Of a stretch of DNA of 64,000 nt, positions 32,102 through 41,240 are shown in pieces. Location of the stretch: assembly GCF_001754075.1 (NCBI RefSeq), contig NZ_MIEH01000007.1, positions 1-64,000 on the forward strand, in the 5' to 3' direction. Below the pieces are notes generated by a model. It searched no databases, was not told the DNA's origin, and was given only the letters and a program-made list of their open reading frames with translations. The number at the start of each line of letters is the position of its first letter. Position 1 is the stretch's first letter. The stretch is from Merdimonas faecis. GTDB taxonomy: Bacteria; Bacillota; Clostridia; Lachnospirales; Lachnospiraceae. The translations under genes and the position numbers were made by a program.

Positions 32102-33400
32102 ATGGAACATACTTTTACAGAACTACTTTGGCTCCTTCTTATCTACTCTTTCATCGGATGGATCATTGAGGCGGCAGTCGGAACCATAAAAAACAGAAAA
32201 TTTACTAACCGGGGCTTTTCTACCGGACCTTTCTGCCTGGTCTATGGAGTGGCGGCAGTGCTGATGGAAATCACTTTATCCGAATTAATAGGCAACCCCT
32301 TTTTTCTGTTTCTTGGCTGTGGAATACAGGCCACCTTTGTTGAATGGTTTACCGGTAAGACTCTGGAGCGGATGAACCGGCACAAATGGTGGGACTACTC
32401 TGATAAAAAGTGGAATTTCGACGGCTATATTTGTCCGCAGTATTCCCTTTTATGGGCGGTGCTGGGTATTGTCAGCATCCGTTTTGCCACGCCGCTGTTT
32501 CTGGACGTGTATTACCAGATTCCCGAACCTGTTTCTATAATCATCGTATGGGTATTCGCTGTTTATCTTCTTCTGGATATGGCGGTTTCCTTTGCGGCGG
32601 TTTTTCATCTGCGGAATTTTTCACTGGAGGCTTCTCAGCTGGACATCCCCTTTGCAGACTGGTCCCGCCGGACAAGCCGGCCTATTATAGGGTATGCGGA
32701 GCGCCGTATCGCCAATGTCTACCCTTCCATCCAGGAAAAGGCAGACGAAATCTTAAGTGAAGGAAAATTTGCCGAAGGCTGCGGGTTCTATAAACTATTC
32801 TGGCTGTTTTTGATCGGATCACTGCTGGGAGACATTACCGAAACCATTTTCTGCCGCTTTACCGCCGGCGAATGGATGAACCGCAGCAGCCTGGTCTGGG
32901 GGCCCTTCAGCATCGTCTGGGGCTTCGCCATCGTCCTTGCAACTATTCTGCTCTACAAAGACAAGGATAAGCCGGACAGACATATTTTCCTCGTCGGTAC
33001 CTTTCTGGGCGGTGCCTATGAATATATCTGCAGCGTACTTGCAGAGATTGTTTTCGGACAGGTTTTCTGGGATTATAGTGACATTCCCTTTAACCTTGGA
33101 GGACGCGTCAATCTCCTTTACTGCTTTTTTTGGGGAATTGCCGCGCTGATCTGGATCAAAGGACTGTATCCGCCCTTCTCCCGGTGGATTGAAAAAATCC
33201 CAAAAGTCACCGGTTATATCCTGACATGGATTCTGGTCCTGTTTATGTCCATAAATATGCTGGTCTCCGCCGCCGCATTGATACGCTACAGCGAAAGGAA
33301 CGGCGGTCCGCCCGCAGCCAGCGGCTGGGAGCATGTTATAGACACCCACTTCGACGACCAAAGGATGCAGGATCAGTTCCCAAATGCAAAGAAAAAATAG
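32102..33400 (+). CDS. CmpB-type putative ABC permease, two-domain
   Basis: A 432-residue membrane protein consisting of two copies of the ABC_trans_CmpB unit. The first starts YSFIGWIIEAAVGTIKNRKF and continues GFSTGPFCLVYG; the second repeats the pattern near residue 225 with WLFLIGSLLGDITETIFCRF and SLVWGPFSIVWG. At least nine hydrophobic segments are seen. The family is annotated as a putative ABC transporter permease, but its substrate is unknown. The nearest purine-rich stretch (AAAGAAAGGA) lies about 20 bases before the ATG, farther than normal, so the start is less sure. It converges on ptsI across a palindromic element. Confidence 0.8.
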   Translation: MEHTFTELLWLLLIYSFIGWIIEAAVGTIKNRKFTNRGFSTGPFCLVYGVAAVLMEITLSELIGNPFFLFLGCGIQATFVEWFTGKTLERMNRHKWWDYSDKKWNFDGYICPQYSLLWAVLGIVSIRFATPLFLDVYYQIPEPVSIIIVWVFAVYLLLDMAVSFAAVFHLRNFSLEASQLDIPFADWSRRTSRPIIGYAERRIANVYPSIQEKADEILSEGKFAEGCGFYKLFWLFLIGSLLGDITETIFCRFTAGEWMNRSSLVWGPFSIVWGFAIVLATILLYKDKDKPDRHIFLVGTFLGGAYEYICSVLAEIVFGQVFWDYSDIPFNLGGRVNLLYCFFWGIAALIWIKGLYPPFSRWIEKIPKVTGYILTWILVLFMSINMLVSAAALIRYSERNGGPPAASGWEHVIDTHFDDQRMQDQFPNAKKK

Positions 33401-33408
33401 TCCGGGCA

Positions 33409-33500
33409 CGCAGATGGGGACACCCTGATACGCAGATGGGGACACCCACTTTTGCAAATGGGGACGTACACTTTTGTCAAAAGTGTACGTCCCCATTTGC
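33409..33500. repeat. Palindromic element P2 with two upstream half copies
   Basis: A perfect 23-base inverted repeat (33454-33476 and 33478-33500) with a one-base centre. The arm begins GCAAATGGGGACGTAC. Immediately left lie two direct copies of a related half-unit, CGCAGATGGGGACACCC, at 33409-33425 and 33431-33447. The ptsI stop codon lies in the middle of the palindrome, so one arm encodes the last residues of EI. Confidence 0.88.
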
Positions 33501-35129
33501 TACATTTGCTGCATCTGCCACTGTCTCCCGGATGATTTTCCGGATCGGCAGCACGCTTGCCGGAGTTACCGACAACTCGTCTACCCCCATCTTCACGAAT
33601 GTTTCGGTCAGCGTGGTATCTGCACCCAGCTCCCCGCAGATACCCACCCAGCATCCGCTTTTGTGTCCATTTTCTATAGTCATCTGAATCATTTTCAACA
33701 CCGCCGGATGGTGGGCGTCGTAGATCGGATCCAGCTTTGCATTCTGACGATCGATAGCCAGGGTATACTGGGTCAGGTCATTGGTCCCAATGCTGAAAAA
33801 ATCCACCTCTTTTCCCAGTTCCCCGCTGATCATGACGGCTGCCGGCGTCTCAATCATTACGCCCTGTTCAAAGTTTCCATAGGGGATATCTTTTTCGTCA
33901 AACTCTGCCTTGATCTCCTTTACAATGTCCTTGATTCTCTTTACTTCATCTACGGAAATGATCATCGGATACATGATTCCCAAATTGCCGTAAGCACTGG
34001 CACGAAGAAGCGCTCTCAGCTGCGTCTGAAAGATCTCCGGACGGTCCAGACAGATTCTGATAGCCCGGTATCCCATAGCCGGATTGTCTTCCTTATCAAG
34101 CCCGAAATACTCTACCTGTTTGTCGGCTCCAATATCCAGAGTCCGGATGATCACCTTTCTTCCGCCCATCATCTCCAGTGCAGATTTATAGGCCTGAAAC
34201 TGCTCTTCTTCAGTTGGATAATCCTGCTTTTCCAGATAGAGGAACTCACTCCTGAAAAGGCCAATCCCCCCGGCGTCATTGGCCAGCACCTTCGCAATAT
34301 CTCCCACGCTTCCGATATTGGCAAACAGCCTGATCTTCTTGCCGTCTCTGGTCACATCTTCTTTACCCTTCAGTTCCTGCAGAAGAGCCTTCTGGCGTTC
34401 CTGCTCGTCTTTCTTTTCCTGATAGGCAAAAAGAGTCTCTTCGTCCGGATCCAGGATCAGTTCTCCCTTAATTCCGTCAATAACAGCCATTTTCCCATTC
34501 ATCGTTTCCGAAGTATGAATACCGATCAGCGCCGGGATATTCATGGTTCGGGCCAGGATTGCCGTGTGGGAATTGGCAGAGCCAAGTTCTGTTACAAATC
34601 CTAACAGCTTGGACTTATCCATCTGTACCGTCTCGCTCGGCGCCAGATCCCGGGCCGCCAGGATCACCGGCTCATCTCCCAGCTCTCCGGCCCCCTGCCT
34701 TCCCTGCAGGATACTGACCACCCGCTCCGCAATATCCTTGATATCTGCAGAACGGGCTCTGAAATACTCATCATCCATCTCTGCAAACATCCTGGAGAAA
34801 TTATCTCCCGCAACAGCCACCGCATACTCTGCATTGACCTTTTGTCCCTCGATCATATTCCGGATTGAATCATGAAAGTCTTCATCTTCCAGCATCATAG
34901 AATGTACTTCAAAGATTGCGGCATTGACCTCGCCCACCTCTTTCAGTGCTTTCTCATACAGCTGATTCAACTGCGCCACGGCTGCTTCCTTTGCCTTTTC
35001 AAACCGTGCAAGCTCAGCTGCTGTATCTGTGATGCTTTTTCTCTGGACTACCTGCTCATCCTTGGAATAAAACAGAATCTTCCCAATAGCGATTTCTTTT
35101 AAAATGGATTTCCCCGTGTATTTTTCCAT
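33477..35129 (-). CDS. ptsI: PTS enzyme I
   Basis: A 550-residue phosphoenolpyruvate-protein phosphotransferase that phosphorylates HPr. The phosphohistidine motif GSANSHTAILAR places the active His at 188. PEP-binding barrel motifs include GIGLFRSEFLYL (about 290), GTNDLTQYTLAIDRQN (about 445) and GICGELGADTTLTE with the acid/base Cys near 500. It is about 20-25 residues shorter than the E. coli and Bacillus enzymes, and its final residues (ANGDVHF) are encoded by a palindromic element, so the native C-terminus may have been replaced. It follows ptsH by 32 bases and is the last gene of the trehalose operon. Confidence 0.94.
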   Translation of the reverse strand: MEKYTGKSILKEIAIGKILFYSKDEQVVQRKSITDTAAELARFEKAKEAAVAQLNQLYEKALKEVGEVNAAIFEVHSMMLEDEDFHDSIRNMIEGQKVNAEYAVAVAGDNFSRMFAEMDDEYFRARSADIKDIAERVVSILQGRQGAGELGDEPVILAARDLAPSETVQMDKSKLLGFVTELGSANSHTAILARTMNIPALIGIHTSETMNGKMAVIDGIKGELILDPDEETLFAYQEKKDEQERQKALLQELKGKEDVTRDGKKIRLFANIGSVGDIAKVLANDAGGIGLFRSEFLYLEKQDYPTEEEQFQAYKSALEMMGGRKVIIRTLDIGADKQVEYFGLDKEDNPAMGYRAIRICLDRPEIFQTQLRALLRASAYGNLGIMYPMIISVDEVKRIKDIVKEIKAEFDEKDIPYGNFEQGVMIETPAAVMISGELGKEVDFFSIGTNDLTQYTLAIDRQNAKLDPIYDAHHPAVLKMIQMTIENGHKSGCWVGICGELGADTTLTETFVKMGVDELSVTPASVLPIRKIIRETVADAANVANGDVHF

Positions 35130-35161
35130 TCCAGGTTCTCCCTTCTTCCGTATCTGACAGA

Positions 35162-35419
35162 TTACAGATTATTTTTGAAGAACTCTTCCATTGCAGCAAT
35201 CGCCTCATTCTCGTCCGGTCCTTCTGCAGTAATGGTCACCTCTGTTCCGTGCTTGATCCCCATTCCCATTATGGCCAGAAGCTTTCCTGCCTCTGCCTTC
35301 TTTCCATTGCCTTCCAGCATTATTTTTGACTGAAATTTCTTCACTTCTTTTACCAGCACTCCCGCCGGTCTTGCGTGGATTCCCAGTTCGTCCTGAATTG
35401 TGTAGGTCATTGTTTTCAT
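35162..35419 (-). CDS. ptsH: HPr phosphocarrier protein
   Basis: An 85-residue HPr. GIHARPAG contains the phospho-accepting His15. At position 46, where Gram-positive HPr normally has the Ser phosphorylated by HPr kinase, this protein has Lys (AEAGKLLAIMG). It should therefore carry phosphate from EI to EIIA/EIIB but not take part in Ser46-P/CcpA signalling. It lies 32 bases downstream of treC and directly before ptsI. The ATG at 35419 has AGGAGAG upstream. Confidence 0.94.
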   Translation of the reverse strand: MKTMTYTIQDELGIHARPAGVLVKEVKKFQSKIMLEGNGKKAEAGKLLAIMGMGIKHGTEVTITAEGPDENEAIAAMEEFFKNNL

Positions 35420-35451
35420 AGTTCATCTCTCCTTAATTTTTATATGATTTT

Positions 35452-37104
35452 TTAAGCTTCTCTATAAAGGACCAGCGCCTCATAAGGCTTCAGGCGGATC
35501 CGCTTTCCATCCATCATATGATGCTCATAATTACTCAGGATACATGTATAGTCTTTCAGCGACTCATCCGCCTCCCAGGTCACTTCTTTCCCGTAAAAGT
35601 TGTTGATCACCAGTAATTTCTGGTCCCGATAATTTCTCCGATATGCCAGAACCGACGGATGCATTTCATCCAGCGCTTCAAAATCTCCATATCCTACGAT
35701 ATCATATTTTTTTCTTAAAGTAATCAATTTCTGATAATAATGAAAAATGGAATCCTCGTCCTTTTCTTCCGTTTCCGCATTAATATAGGCACAGTTGTCA
35801 TTCACTTCAATCCATGGCTCTGCCTGGCTGAATCCCCCGTTTTTCTGATCTGACCACTGCATCGGTGTGCGGCTGTTGTCCCGGGAATGGATCGCAAGGA
35901 TCTGATATGCATTTTCTCTTGTCAGCCCCTTTTCCTGCAGGATCCGGAAATGATTGATACTCTCCACATCCCGGTATTGCGAAATGTCATGAAAACCGGG
36001 ATTGGTCATCCCAAGCTCCTCGCCCTGGTAAATATAGGGCGTGCCTCTCATACAATGGATCACTGTGGCGAGCATCTTTGCCGACTCCTTCCAGTATTCC
36101 TTTGTATTGCCGAATCTGGACACTACTCTTGGCTGGTCATGATTACACCAGAACACTGCATTCCATGCATGATGTTCTGCCATATGTGTCTGCCATTCAA
36201 ATAAAATATGCTTCAGCTTACAAAAATCAAATGGTACCATTACCCATTTTTCATTTCCCATGAAATCCACCTTCAGGTGGTGAAAGCTGAACACCATGGA
36301 CAGCTCTTTTCCATTCTCCGACGCATAACGATAACAGTTCTCCATAGAAGTACTGGACATTTCCCCCACCGTGATAATCTCGGCATCTGTCCCGAAAGTA
36401 GCTTCATTCAGCTCCTGCAGATACTTGTGGATATTCGGTCCGTCTGTATAAAATCTTCGCCCGTCTCCTTCAAGATCATCCCGGAATTCTCCCTTGCTGA
36501 TCAGGTTTACCACATCAAACCGGAACCCCTTGATGCCTTTTCCCATCCAGAACTTTACTACATCCTGGATCCTCCGCCGCACTTTAGGATTGTCCCAGTT
36601 CAGATCCGGCTGTGACACATCAAAAAGATGGAGATAATACTCATCAAACTGTTCTACATATTCCCACGCGCTCCCGCCAAATTTGCTCTCCCAGTTGGTA
36701 GGCGGAACTCCGGGCTTTTTCCCTTTTTTGAAAATATAGAAATCTTTGTATTCAGGGTCGCCTGCCAGAGCCTTCCGGAACCACTCATGACGGTCTGACG
36801 TATGATTAAATACCATGTCCAGCATCAGACTGATTCCCCGCTTCCCCGCTTCCCGGGACAGCTCTTCCAGGTCCTCCATTGTACCGTATCTTGGATCAAT
36901 GTGATAATAATCTTCCACATCATATCCATTATCCTTTTGGGGTGATACGAAGAACGGCGTCAGCCAGATATAATCCGCCCCCAGCCGCCGGATATAATCC
37001 AGCTTCTCCGTCACCCCTTTCAGATCACCCAGTCCGTCGCCATCACTGTCATAAAAGGATTTGGGATAAATCTGATAGATCACACTTTTCTTAAAATCCA
37101 CCAT
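35452..37104 (-). CDS. treC: Trehalose-6-phosphate hydrolase (GH13)
   Basis: A 550-residue alpha-amylase-family glucosidase. Conserved regions are DMVFNHTSDRHEWF (about residue 97), GFRFDVVNLISK with nucleophile Asp near 200, ITVGEMSS with acid/base Glu near 250, and WCNHDQPRVVSRFG near 320. Position between a trehalose PTS permease and ptsH, and divergence from a TreR-like regulator, favour cleavage of trehalose 6-phosphate to glucose and glucose 6-phosphate. Oligo-1,6-glucosidase activity is the main alternative on sequence alone. It follows treP by 11 bases. Confidence 0.88.
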   Translation of the reverse strand: MVDFKKSVIYQIYPKSFYDSDGDGLGDLKGVTEKLDYIRRLGADYIWLTPFFVSPQKDNGYDVEDYYHIDPRYGTMEDLEELSREAGKRGISLMLDMVFNHTSDRHEWFRKALAGDPEYKDFYIFKKGKKPGVPPTNWESKFGGSAWEYVEQFDEYYLHLFDVSQPDLNWDNPKVRRRIQDVVKFWMGKGIKGFRFDVVNLISKGEFRDDLEGDGRRFYTDGPNIHKYLQELNEATFGTDAEIITVGEMSSTSMENCYRYASENGKELSMVFSFHHLKVDFMGNEKWVMVPFDFCKLKHILFEWQTHMAEHHAWNAVFWCNHDQPRVVSRFGNTKEYWKESAKMLATVIHCMRGTPYIYQGEELGMTNPGFHDISQYRDVESINHFRILQEKGLTRENAYQILAIHSRDNSRTPMQWSDQKNGGFSQAEPWIEVNDNCAYINAETEEKDEDSIFHYYQKLITLRKKYDIVGYGDFEALDEMHPSVLAYRRNYRDQKLLVINNFYGKEVTWEADESLKDYTCILSNYEHHMMDGKRIRLKPYEALVLYREA

Positions 37105-37115
37105 GTCAGCGCCTC

Positions 37116-39059
37116 CTATGCAAATCTGATCACTGTAGTCTCTCCGGCTTTTCCATCCATACCTGAAAGATATTCTACAGTTTCATAATTTCCTTCATCT
37201 GTCACAATAAATACGGTTACTGTCGGATGACCGGCTGCCCGGATCTTCTCCGGATCAAAACGAATCAGCGGCTGTCCCTGCTTCACTGCTTCTCCTTCCT
37301 TTACAAGAAGTTCGAATCCGTCTCCGCCCATATCCACAGTGTCAATTCCTACATGGATCAAAAGCTCTGCACCATTGTCCAGCACCAATCCGCAGGCATG
37401 CCCGGTATCCGCCATAACTACGCCCACCTCTGCATCTGCCGGAGACACTACCGTATCACTTTCCGGTTCAATAGCGATACCATTTCCCATCACACACTGA
37501 GAGAACACTTCATCCGGCACTTCACTGATCGGGATTACCCTTCCCGTCAGACCAGCCTTCAGCTCCACTGAAGCTTTCTCCCCGGACTCTGCCCCGATGC
37601 TTTCTGTCTGCGGCAGTTCTTCGCTCTCTTCACCGCAAAGCGCTTCTTTAGAAAGCTTTCTGCTTCCCACAGCCATGGTCAGAACAAACGGCACTACGAT
37701 CGCAACCGCCATTGCAATCAGAAAATACAGATAGAACGCCGGCTTAATAGAAAGGATTCCCGGGAGTCCTCCCACACCGATACTGAACGCCTGCACACCG
37801 GCCCCGACAGAAATCATAGCCGCAATGGCAGAGCCGATCATACCGCATACCAGCGGAAATCCATATTTTAAATTGACACCAAAGAGCGCCGGTTCCGTAA
37901 CTCCCAGATAACAGGATATGCACGCCGGAATATTCACCTGCTGGGCACGCTCGTTTCTCTTCTGTAAGACAGACATTGCAAGAACCGCTGACCCTTGCGC
38001 GATATTAGAAAGTGCGATCATCGGCCAGAGGATTGTCCCGTCATACAGATTCGTAAGCTGTGAATCGATAGCGTTGGTCATATGATGAAGTCCTGTCATA
38101 ACGACCGGGGCGTACAAAAGCCCGAATACACCTGCAAATGCCACGCCAAACGGAGACATTAATCCATTATAGACTATGTTTGCAATGGCATCCCCGATCT
38201 TCCATCCGATCGGTCCCACAACAGTATGGGCAATAATAACCGCCGGCACCAGCGAGCAGAACGGAACCACGATCATACTGATCACTTCCGGGCAGTGCTT
38301 TTTGAAGAATTTTTCCAGATATACCAGAACAAACCCGGCCATCATCGCCGCAATAACCTGTCCCTGGTATCCGATCATCTCTACTTTTGCAAAACCAAAA
38401 TCCCACACCGGAATATCTGATGCCGCCGTATCAGCCACGCTGAATCCGTTCAGAAGCTGGGAAGACACCAGCGTAAGTCCCAGAATAATACCAAGGATCT
38501 GTGTTGTTCCCATCTTCTTCGTGATCGACCATACGATTCCTACCGGCAGCAGATGAAATACCGCTTCTCCGATAAGCCACAGGAAGCTATAAGTCCCGGC
38601 CCAGAACTGAGAGATATCCGCCAGGCTTTTGGTCCCGTCTGCAAAAAAATTAATTTCACCGATTATGTTTCGGAATCCCAGAACAAGACCGCCGCAGATC
38701 AAGGCCGGGATAAGCGGCGCAAAAATTTCCCCCAACGCACTCATGATCTTCTGCAGCGGATTCTGATTGGTTCTGGCAGCAGCCTTCACCGCATCCTTGC
38801 TTACACCTTCAATCCCCGCATAAGCTGTAAATTCATTATAGAAGACCGCCACATCGTTTCCAATAATGACCTGGTACTGTCCTGCCTGGGTAAATGTCCC
38901 TTTTACGGATCTGATCTTTTCAATCGCCCTGGCATCCGCCTTCTTCTCATCTACAAGAACAAATCTCATTCTTGTCATACAGTGGGATACTGCCTGGATG
39001 TTCTCCTTCCCCCCGATCAGTTCAAGAAGCTGCCTGACATCCTCTGTATACTTCGCCAT
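37116..39059 (-). CDS. treP: PTS trehalose transporter, EIIBC-EIIA
   Basis: A 647-residue permease that imports and phosphorylates trehalose. Domains in order: EIIB (1-85, phospho-Cys27 in VSHCMTRMRF), EIIC (about 105-470, ten hydrophobic segments, MTGLHHMTNAIDSQL near 320), then a Crr-type EIIA (about 505-645) with phospho-His in ELLIHVGIDTVDMGGDGF. With its own EIIA it needs only HPr and EI, which are encoded downstream. The ATG at 39059 is preceded by GAGGAGG; the longer frame is rejected. Sugar specificity rests on treC and treR context; sucrose-type EIIBC is similar. Confidence 0.87.
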   Translation of the reverse strand: MAKYTEDVRQLLELIGGKENIQAVSHCMTRMRFVLVDEKKADARAIEKIRSVKGTFTQAGQYQVIIGNDVAVFYNEFTAYAGIEGVSKDAVKAAARTNQNPLQKIMSALGEIFAPLIPALICGGLVLGFRNIIGEINFFADGTKSLADISQFWAGTYSFLWLIGEAVFHLLPVGIVWSITKKMGTTQILGIILGLTLVSSQLLNGFSVADTAASDIPVWDFGFAKVEMIGYQGQVIAAMMAGFVLVYLEKFFKKHCPEVISMIVVPFCSLVPAVIIAHTVVGPIGWKIGDAIANIVYNGLMSPFGVAFAGVFGLLYAPVVMTGLHHMTNAIDSQLTNLYDGTILWPMIALSNIAQGSAVLAMSVLQKRNERAQQVNIPACISCYLGVTEPALFGVNLKYGFPLVCGMIGSAIAAMISVGAGVQAFSIGVGGLPGILSIKPAFYLYFLIAMAVAIVVPFVLTMAVGSRKLSKEALCGEESEELPQTESIGAESGEKASVELKAGLTGRVIPISEVPDEVFSQCVMGNGIAIEPESDTVVSPADAEVGVVMADTGHACGLVLDNGAELLIHVGIDTVDMGGDGFELLVKEGEAVKQGQPLIRFDPEKIRAAGHPTVTVFIVTDEGNYETVEYLSGMDGKAGETTVIRFA

Positions 39060-39085
39060 CTCGTACCTCCTCACACATTCCTTCA

Positions 39086-39131
39086 CTTGTTTGAACAAGC
39101 CAACTATAGCACACTTGTTTAAACATGTCAA
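39086..39131 (-). promoter_or_regulatory. treP promoter with two TreR operators
   Basis: On the minus strand TTGACA (39126-39131) and TATAGT (39103-39108) are 17 bases apart. Operator-like palindromes CTTGTTTGAACAAG (39086-39099) and CTTGTTTAAACATG (39114-39127) lie just after the -10 box and in the spacer. Confidence 0.82.
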
Positions 39132-39142
39132 TCTCTTTTTCC

Positions 39143-39191
39143 TTGACTTTCCTGCATATCGAGATATAATGAAAGCAGCTGTTTAAACAAG
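39143..39191 (+). promoter_or_regulatory. treR promoter with TreR operator
   Basis: TTGACT (39143-39148) and TATAAT (39165-39170) are 16 bases apart. GCTGTTTAAACAAG (39178-39191) covers the expected transcript start, indicating autoregulation by the same palindrome as at treP. Confidence 0.78.
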
Positions 39192-39216
39192 ATATACTTC
39201 TACAGGATGTGAGGAA

Positions 39217-39951
39217 ATGCCAAAAGCAAAATATCATGATATTTACAGGGATTTAAAGCAGAAAATCGAGGATGAAGAGTATGCCTATCAGGACTTTCTT
39301 CCTTCTGAAAATTCACTGATCCAGACCTACCACTGCTCCCGCAATACGATCCGCCGGGCCATCAGTCAACTGGTCAGTGACGGATATGTGCAGACCATGC
39401 AGGGCAAAGGCGTACGCAATATTTATCTTCCCGTTTCCCCCACCTATTACACGATAGGCGGCATTGAATCTTTTAAGGAGGCCTCCCTCAGAAACCATCA
39501 AAAGGCACGGACGCGTGTCCTCCAGTTTATCGAACTGACCGCTGACGAAAAAATCGCCAGACAAAGCGGTTTTCCTGTAGGTTCTGAACTGTATTATGTC
39601 CAGAGACTCCACTATTTAGACGGAAAACCGCTGATCATCAACCACAACTACTTTCTGAAGAGCGCGGTGCCCGGTCTTACACCCGAGATTGCCGAAGATT
39701 CCATATATGATTACCTGGAAAACACGCTCCATATGACTATCGTCAACAGTAAACGAGTGGTAACTGTTATGAAGATCACCCAGATTGATGAAAAATATCT
39801 GGAACTGGACGTCAACGACTATAACTGCATGGCTGTCATTACCAGCCACACTTACAACAGCGATGGCATCATGTTCGAATACACTCAGTCCCGCCACCGG
39901 CCAGACTACTTCCGTTTCCAGGACAATGCAGTCCGTAAGCCCCGGGCATGA
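39217..39951 (+). CDS. treR: GntR-family trehalose operon repressor
   Basis: A 244-residue GntR/HutC regulator. The N-terminal winged helix (YHDIYRDLKQKIEDEEYAY; LPSENSLIQTYHCSRNTIRRA) spans residues 5-65 and the UTRA effector domain follows (about 90-235). It is transcribed away from the trehalose operon and shares GTTTAAAC operators with it. In known TreR proteins trehalose 6-phosphate is the inducer. The next gene, the ammonia-lyase, begins 48 bases after its stop and may be co-transcribed. Confidence 0.88.
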   Translation: MPKAKYHDIYRDLKQKIEDEEYAYQDFLPSENSLIQTYHCSRNTIRRAISQLVSDGYVQTMQGKGVRNIYLPVSPTYYTIGGIESFKEASLRNHQKARTRVLQFIELTADEKIARQSGFPVGSELYYVQRLHYLDGKPLIINHNYFLKSAVPGLTPEIAEDSIYDYLENTLHMTIVNSKRVVTVMKITQIDEKYLELDVNDYNCMAVITSHTYNSDGIMFEYTQSRHRPDYFRFQDNAVRKPRA

Positions 39952-39999
39952 TTGCCGGAGATACAAAAAAACGAAAAAAAAGTAGAAAGGAGTCCCTTT

Positions 40000-41187
40000 A
40001 TGGCAATCCAGTCTTATATAAATCAAAAAACCTCCATCCCCACGGATGTCCTGTCTCTGACCGGTCCGGAAGTCCTTGCCAGAGCCAGGCGTTTCCACAG
40101 CACCATCCCCGGATACCAGCCCACTCCACTGGTCTTTCTTGACCATCTGGCAAGGCGTCTGGGCATTTCATCCCTTCTGGTAAAGGATGAATCTCACCGC
40201 TTTGGCCTGAACGCCTTCAAATCGCTGGGCGGGAGCTTTGCCATTGCCCGCACTCTGGCAAAAAAGCTTGGCTGGCCGGAAGATGAGGTCACCTTCGATG
40301 CTCTCATGTCTCCTGAGGTGAAGGAGAAGCTTGGCACACTGACCTTCGTTACCGCCACCGACGGAAACCACGGCCGGGGCGTTGCCTGGGCTGCCAGGCT
40401 TTTAGGCCACAAGTCGGTGGTCTACATGCCAAAGGGCAGCTCGCTGGAGCGTCTGGAAAACATCCGCGCTCAGGGCGCCTACGCCGAGATCACAGACCAG
40501 AATTACGATGGCGCCGTCCGTCTGGCTGACCAAATGGCAAAACAAAATGGCTGGATCCTGGTCCAGGACACAGCATGGCCCGGATACGAAGAAATCCCTG
40601 CATGGATCATGCAGGGATATACTACCATCGCCCAGGAAATCTTCGGTCAGCTCAAAGAAAATAATCTGCAAATGCCCACCCATCTTTTCCTTCAGGCGGG
40701 CGTCGGAAGCTTCGCCGGGGCTATGCTTGGAAGCTTTGCCGCAAGACTTGGAAAAGACTGTCCCGTCACCTGCATCGTTGAGCCAGACAAGGCAGACTGT
40801 CTGTACCGAAGCGCCCGATCCGGGACCATCACTCCGGTAACAGGTGATATGGACAGTATGATGGCCGGCCTTTGCTGCGGTGAGCCCTGTACCATAAGCT
40901 GGGAAATCATCCGCAGAGGAGCCGCCGCCTTTTTCTCCTGCAGCGATGATTACTCTGCCAGAGGGATGCGTCTGCTTGGGCGCCCGGAACCGGGCGATCC
41001 TCCAATCGTATCCGGCGAATCCGGAGCCGTCGGCGCAGGTATCCTCGCTGCTCTTATGGAAGATAAAGCTCTTTCTGATATCCGGCACTCCCTTGGATTA
41101 GATGCACATTCACGGGTGCTTTGCATCAGCACCGAGGGCGATACCGACCAGGCCAATTACCAGACCATTCTTTCCTGTAAGGGTTAG
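40000..41187 (+). CDS. dpaL: Diaminopropionate ammonia-lyase (YgeX/DpaL)
   Basis: A 395-residue fold-type II PLP enzyme that converts 2,3-diaminopropionate to pyruvate and two ammonia. FGLNAFKSLGGSFA gives the PLP Lys74, TATDGNHGRGVAWAA (about 116) binds the cofactor phosphate side, and the family-typical VQDTAWPGYEEIPAWIMQGY lies near 188. The ATG at 40000 has AAAGGAG upstream. In E. coli ygeX lies beside yqeB/yqeC and hydroxylase genes; here it is about 12 kb from the molybdenum hydroxylase operon and directly behind treR. A palindromic element follows its stop. Confidence 0.9.
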   Translation: MAIQSYINQKTSIPTDVLSLTGPEVLARARRFHSTIPGYQPTPLVFLDHLARRLGISSLLVKDESHRFGLNAFKSLGGSFAIARTLAKKLGWPEDEVTFDALMSPEVKEKLGTLTFVTATDGNHGRGVAWAARLLGHKSVVYMPKGSSLERLENIRAQGAYAEITDQNYDGAVRLADQMAKQNGWILVQDTAWPGYEEIPAWIMQGYTTIAQEIFGQLKENNLQMPTHLFLQAGVGSFAGAMLGSFAARLGKDCPVTCIVEPDKADCLYRSARSGTITPVTGDMDSMMAGLCCGEPCTISWEIIRRGAAAFFSCSDDYSARGMRLLGRPEPGDPPIVSGESGAVGAGILAALMEDKALSDIRHSLGLDAHSRVLCISTEGDTDQANYQTILSCKG

Positions 41188-41193
41188 ACATAC

Positions 41194-41237
41194 TAATTGG
41201 GGACGGGGGATTTTAAGAAATCCCCCGTCCCCAATTA
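41194..41237. repeat. Palindromic element P3 (GGGGACGGGGG type)
   Basis: Perfect 20-base arms, TAATTGGGGACGGGGGATTT at 41194-41213 and its complement at 41218-41237, around TAAG. It fills the 53-base gap between the converging dpaL and aldo/keto reductase genes and would also act as a terminator-like hairpin. Confidence 0.85.
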
Positions 41238-41240
41238 CAA

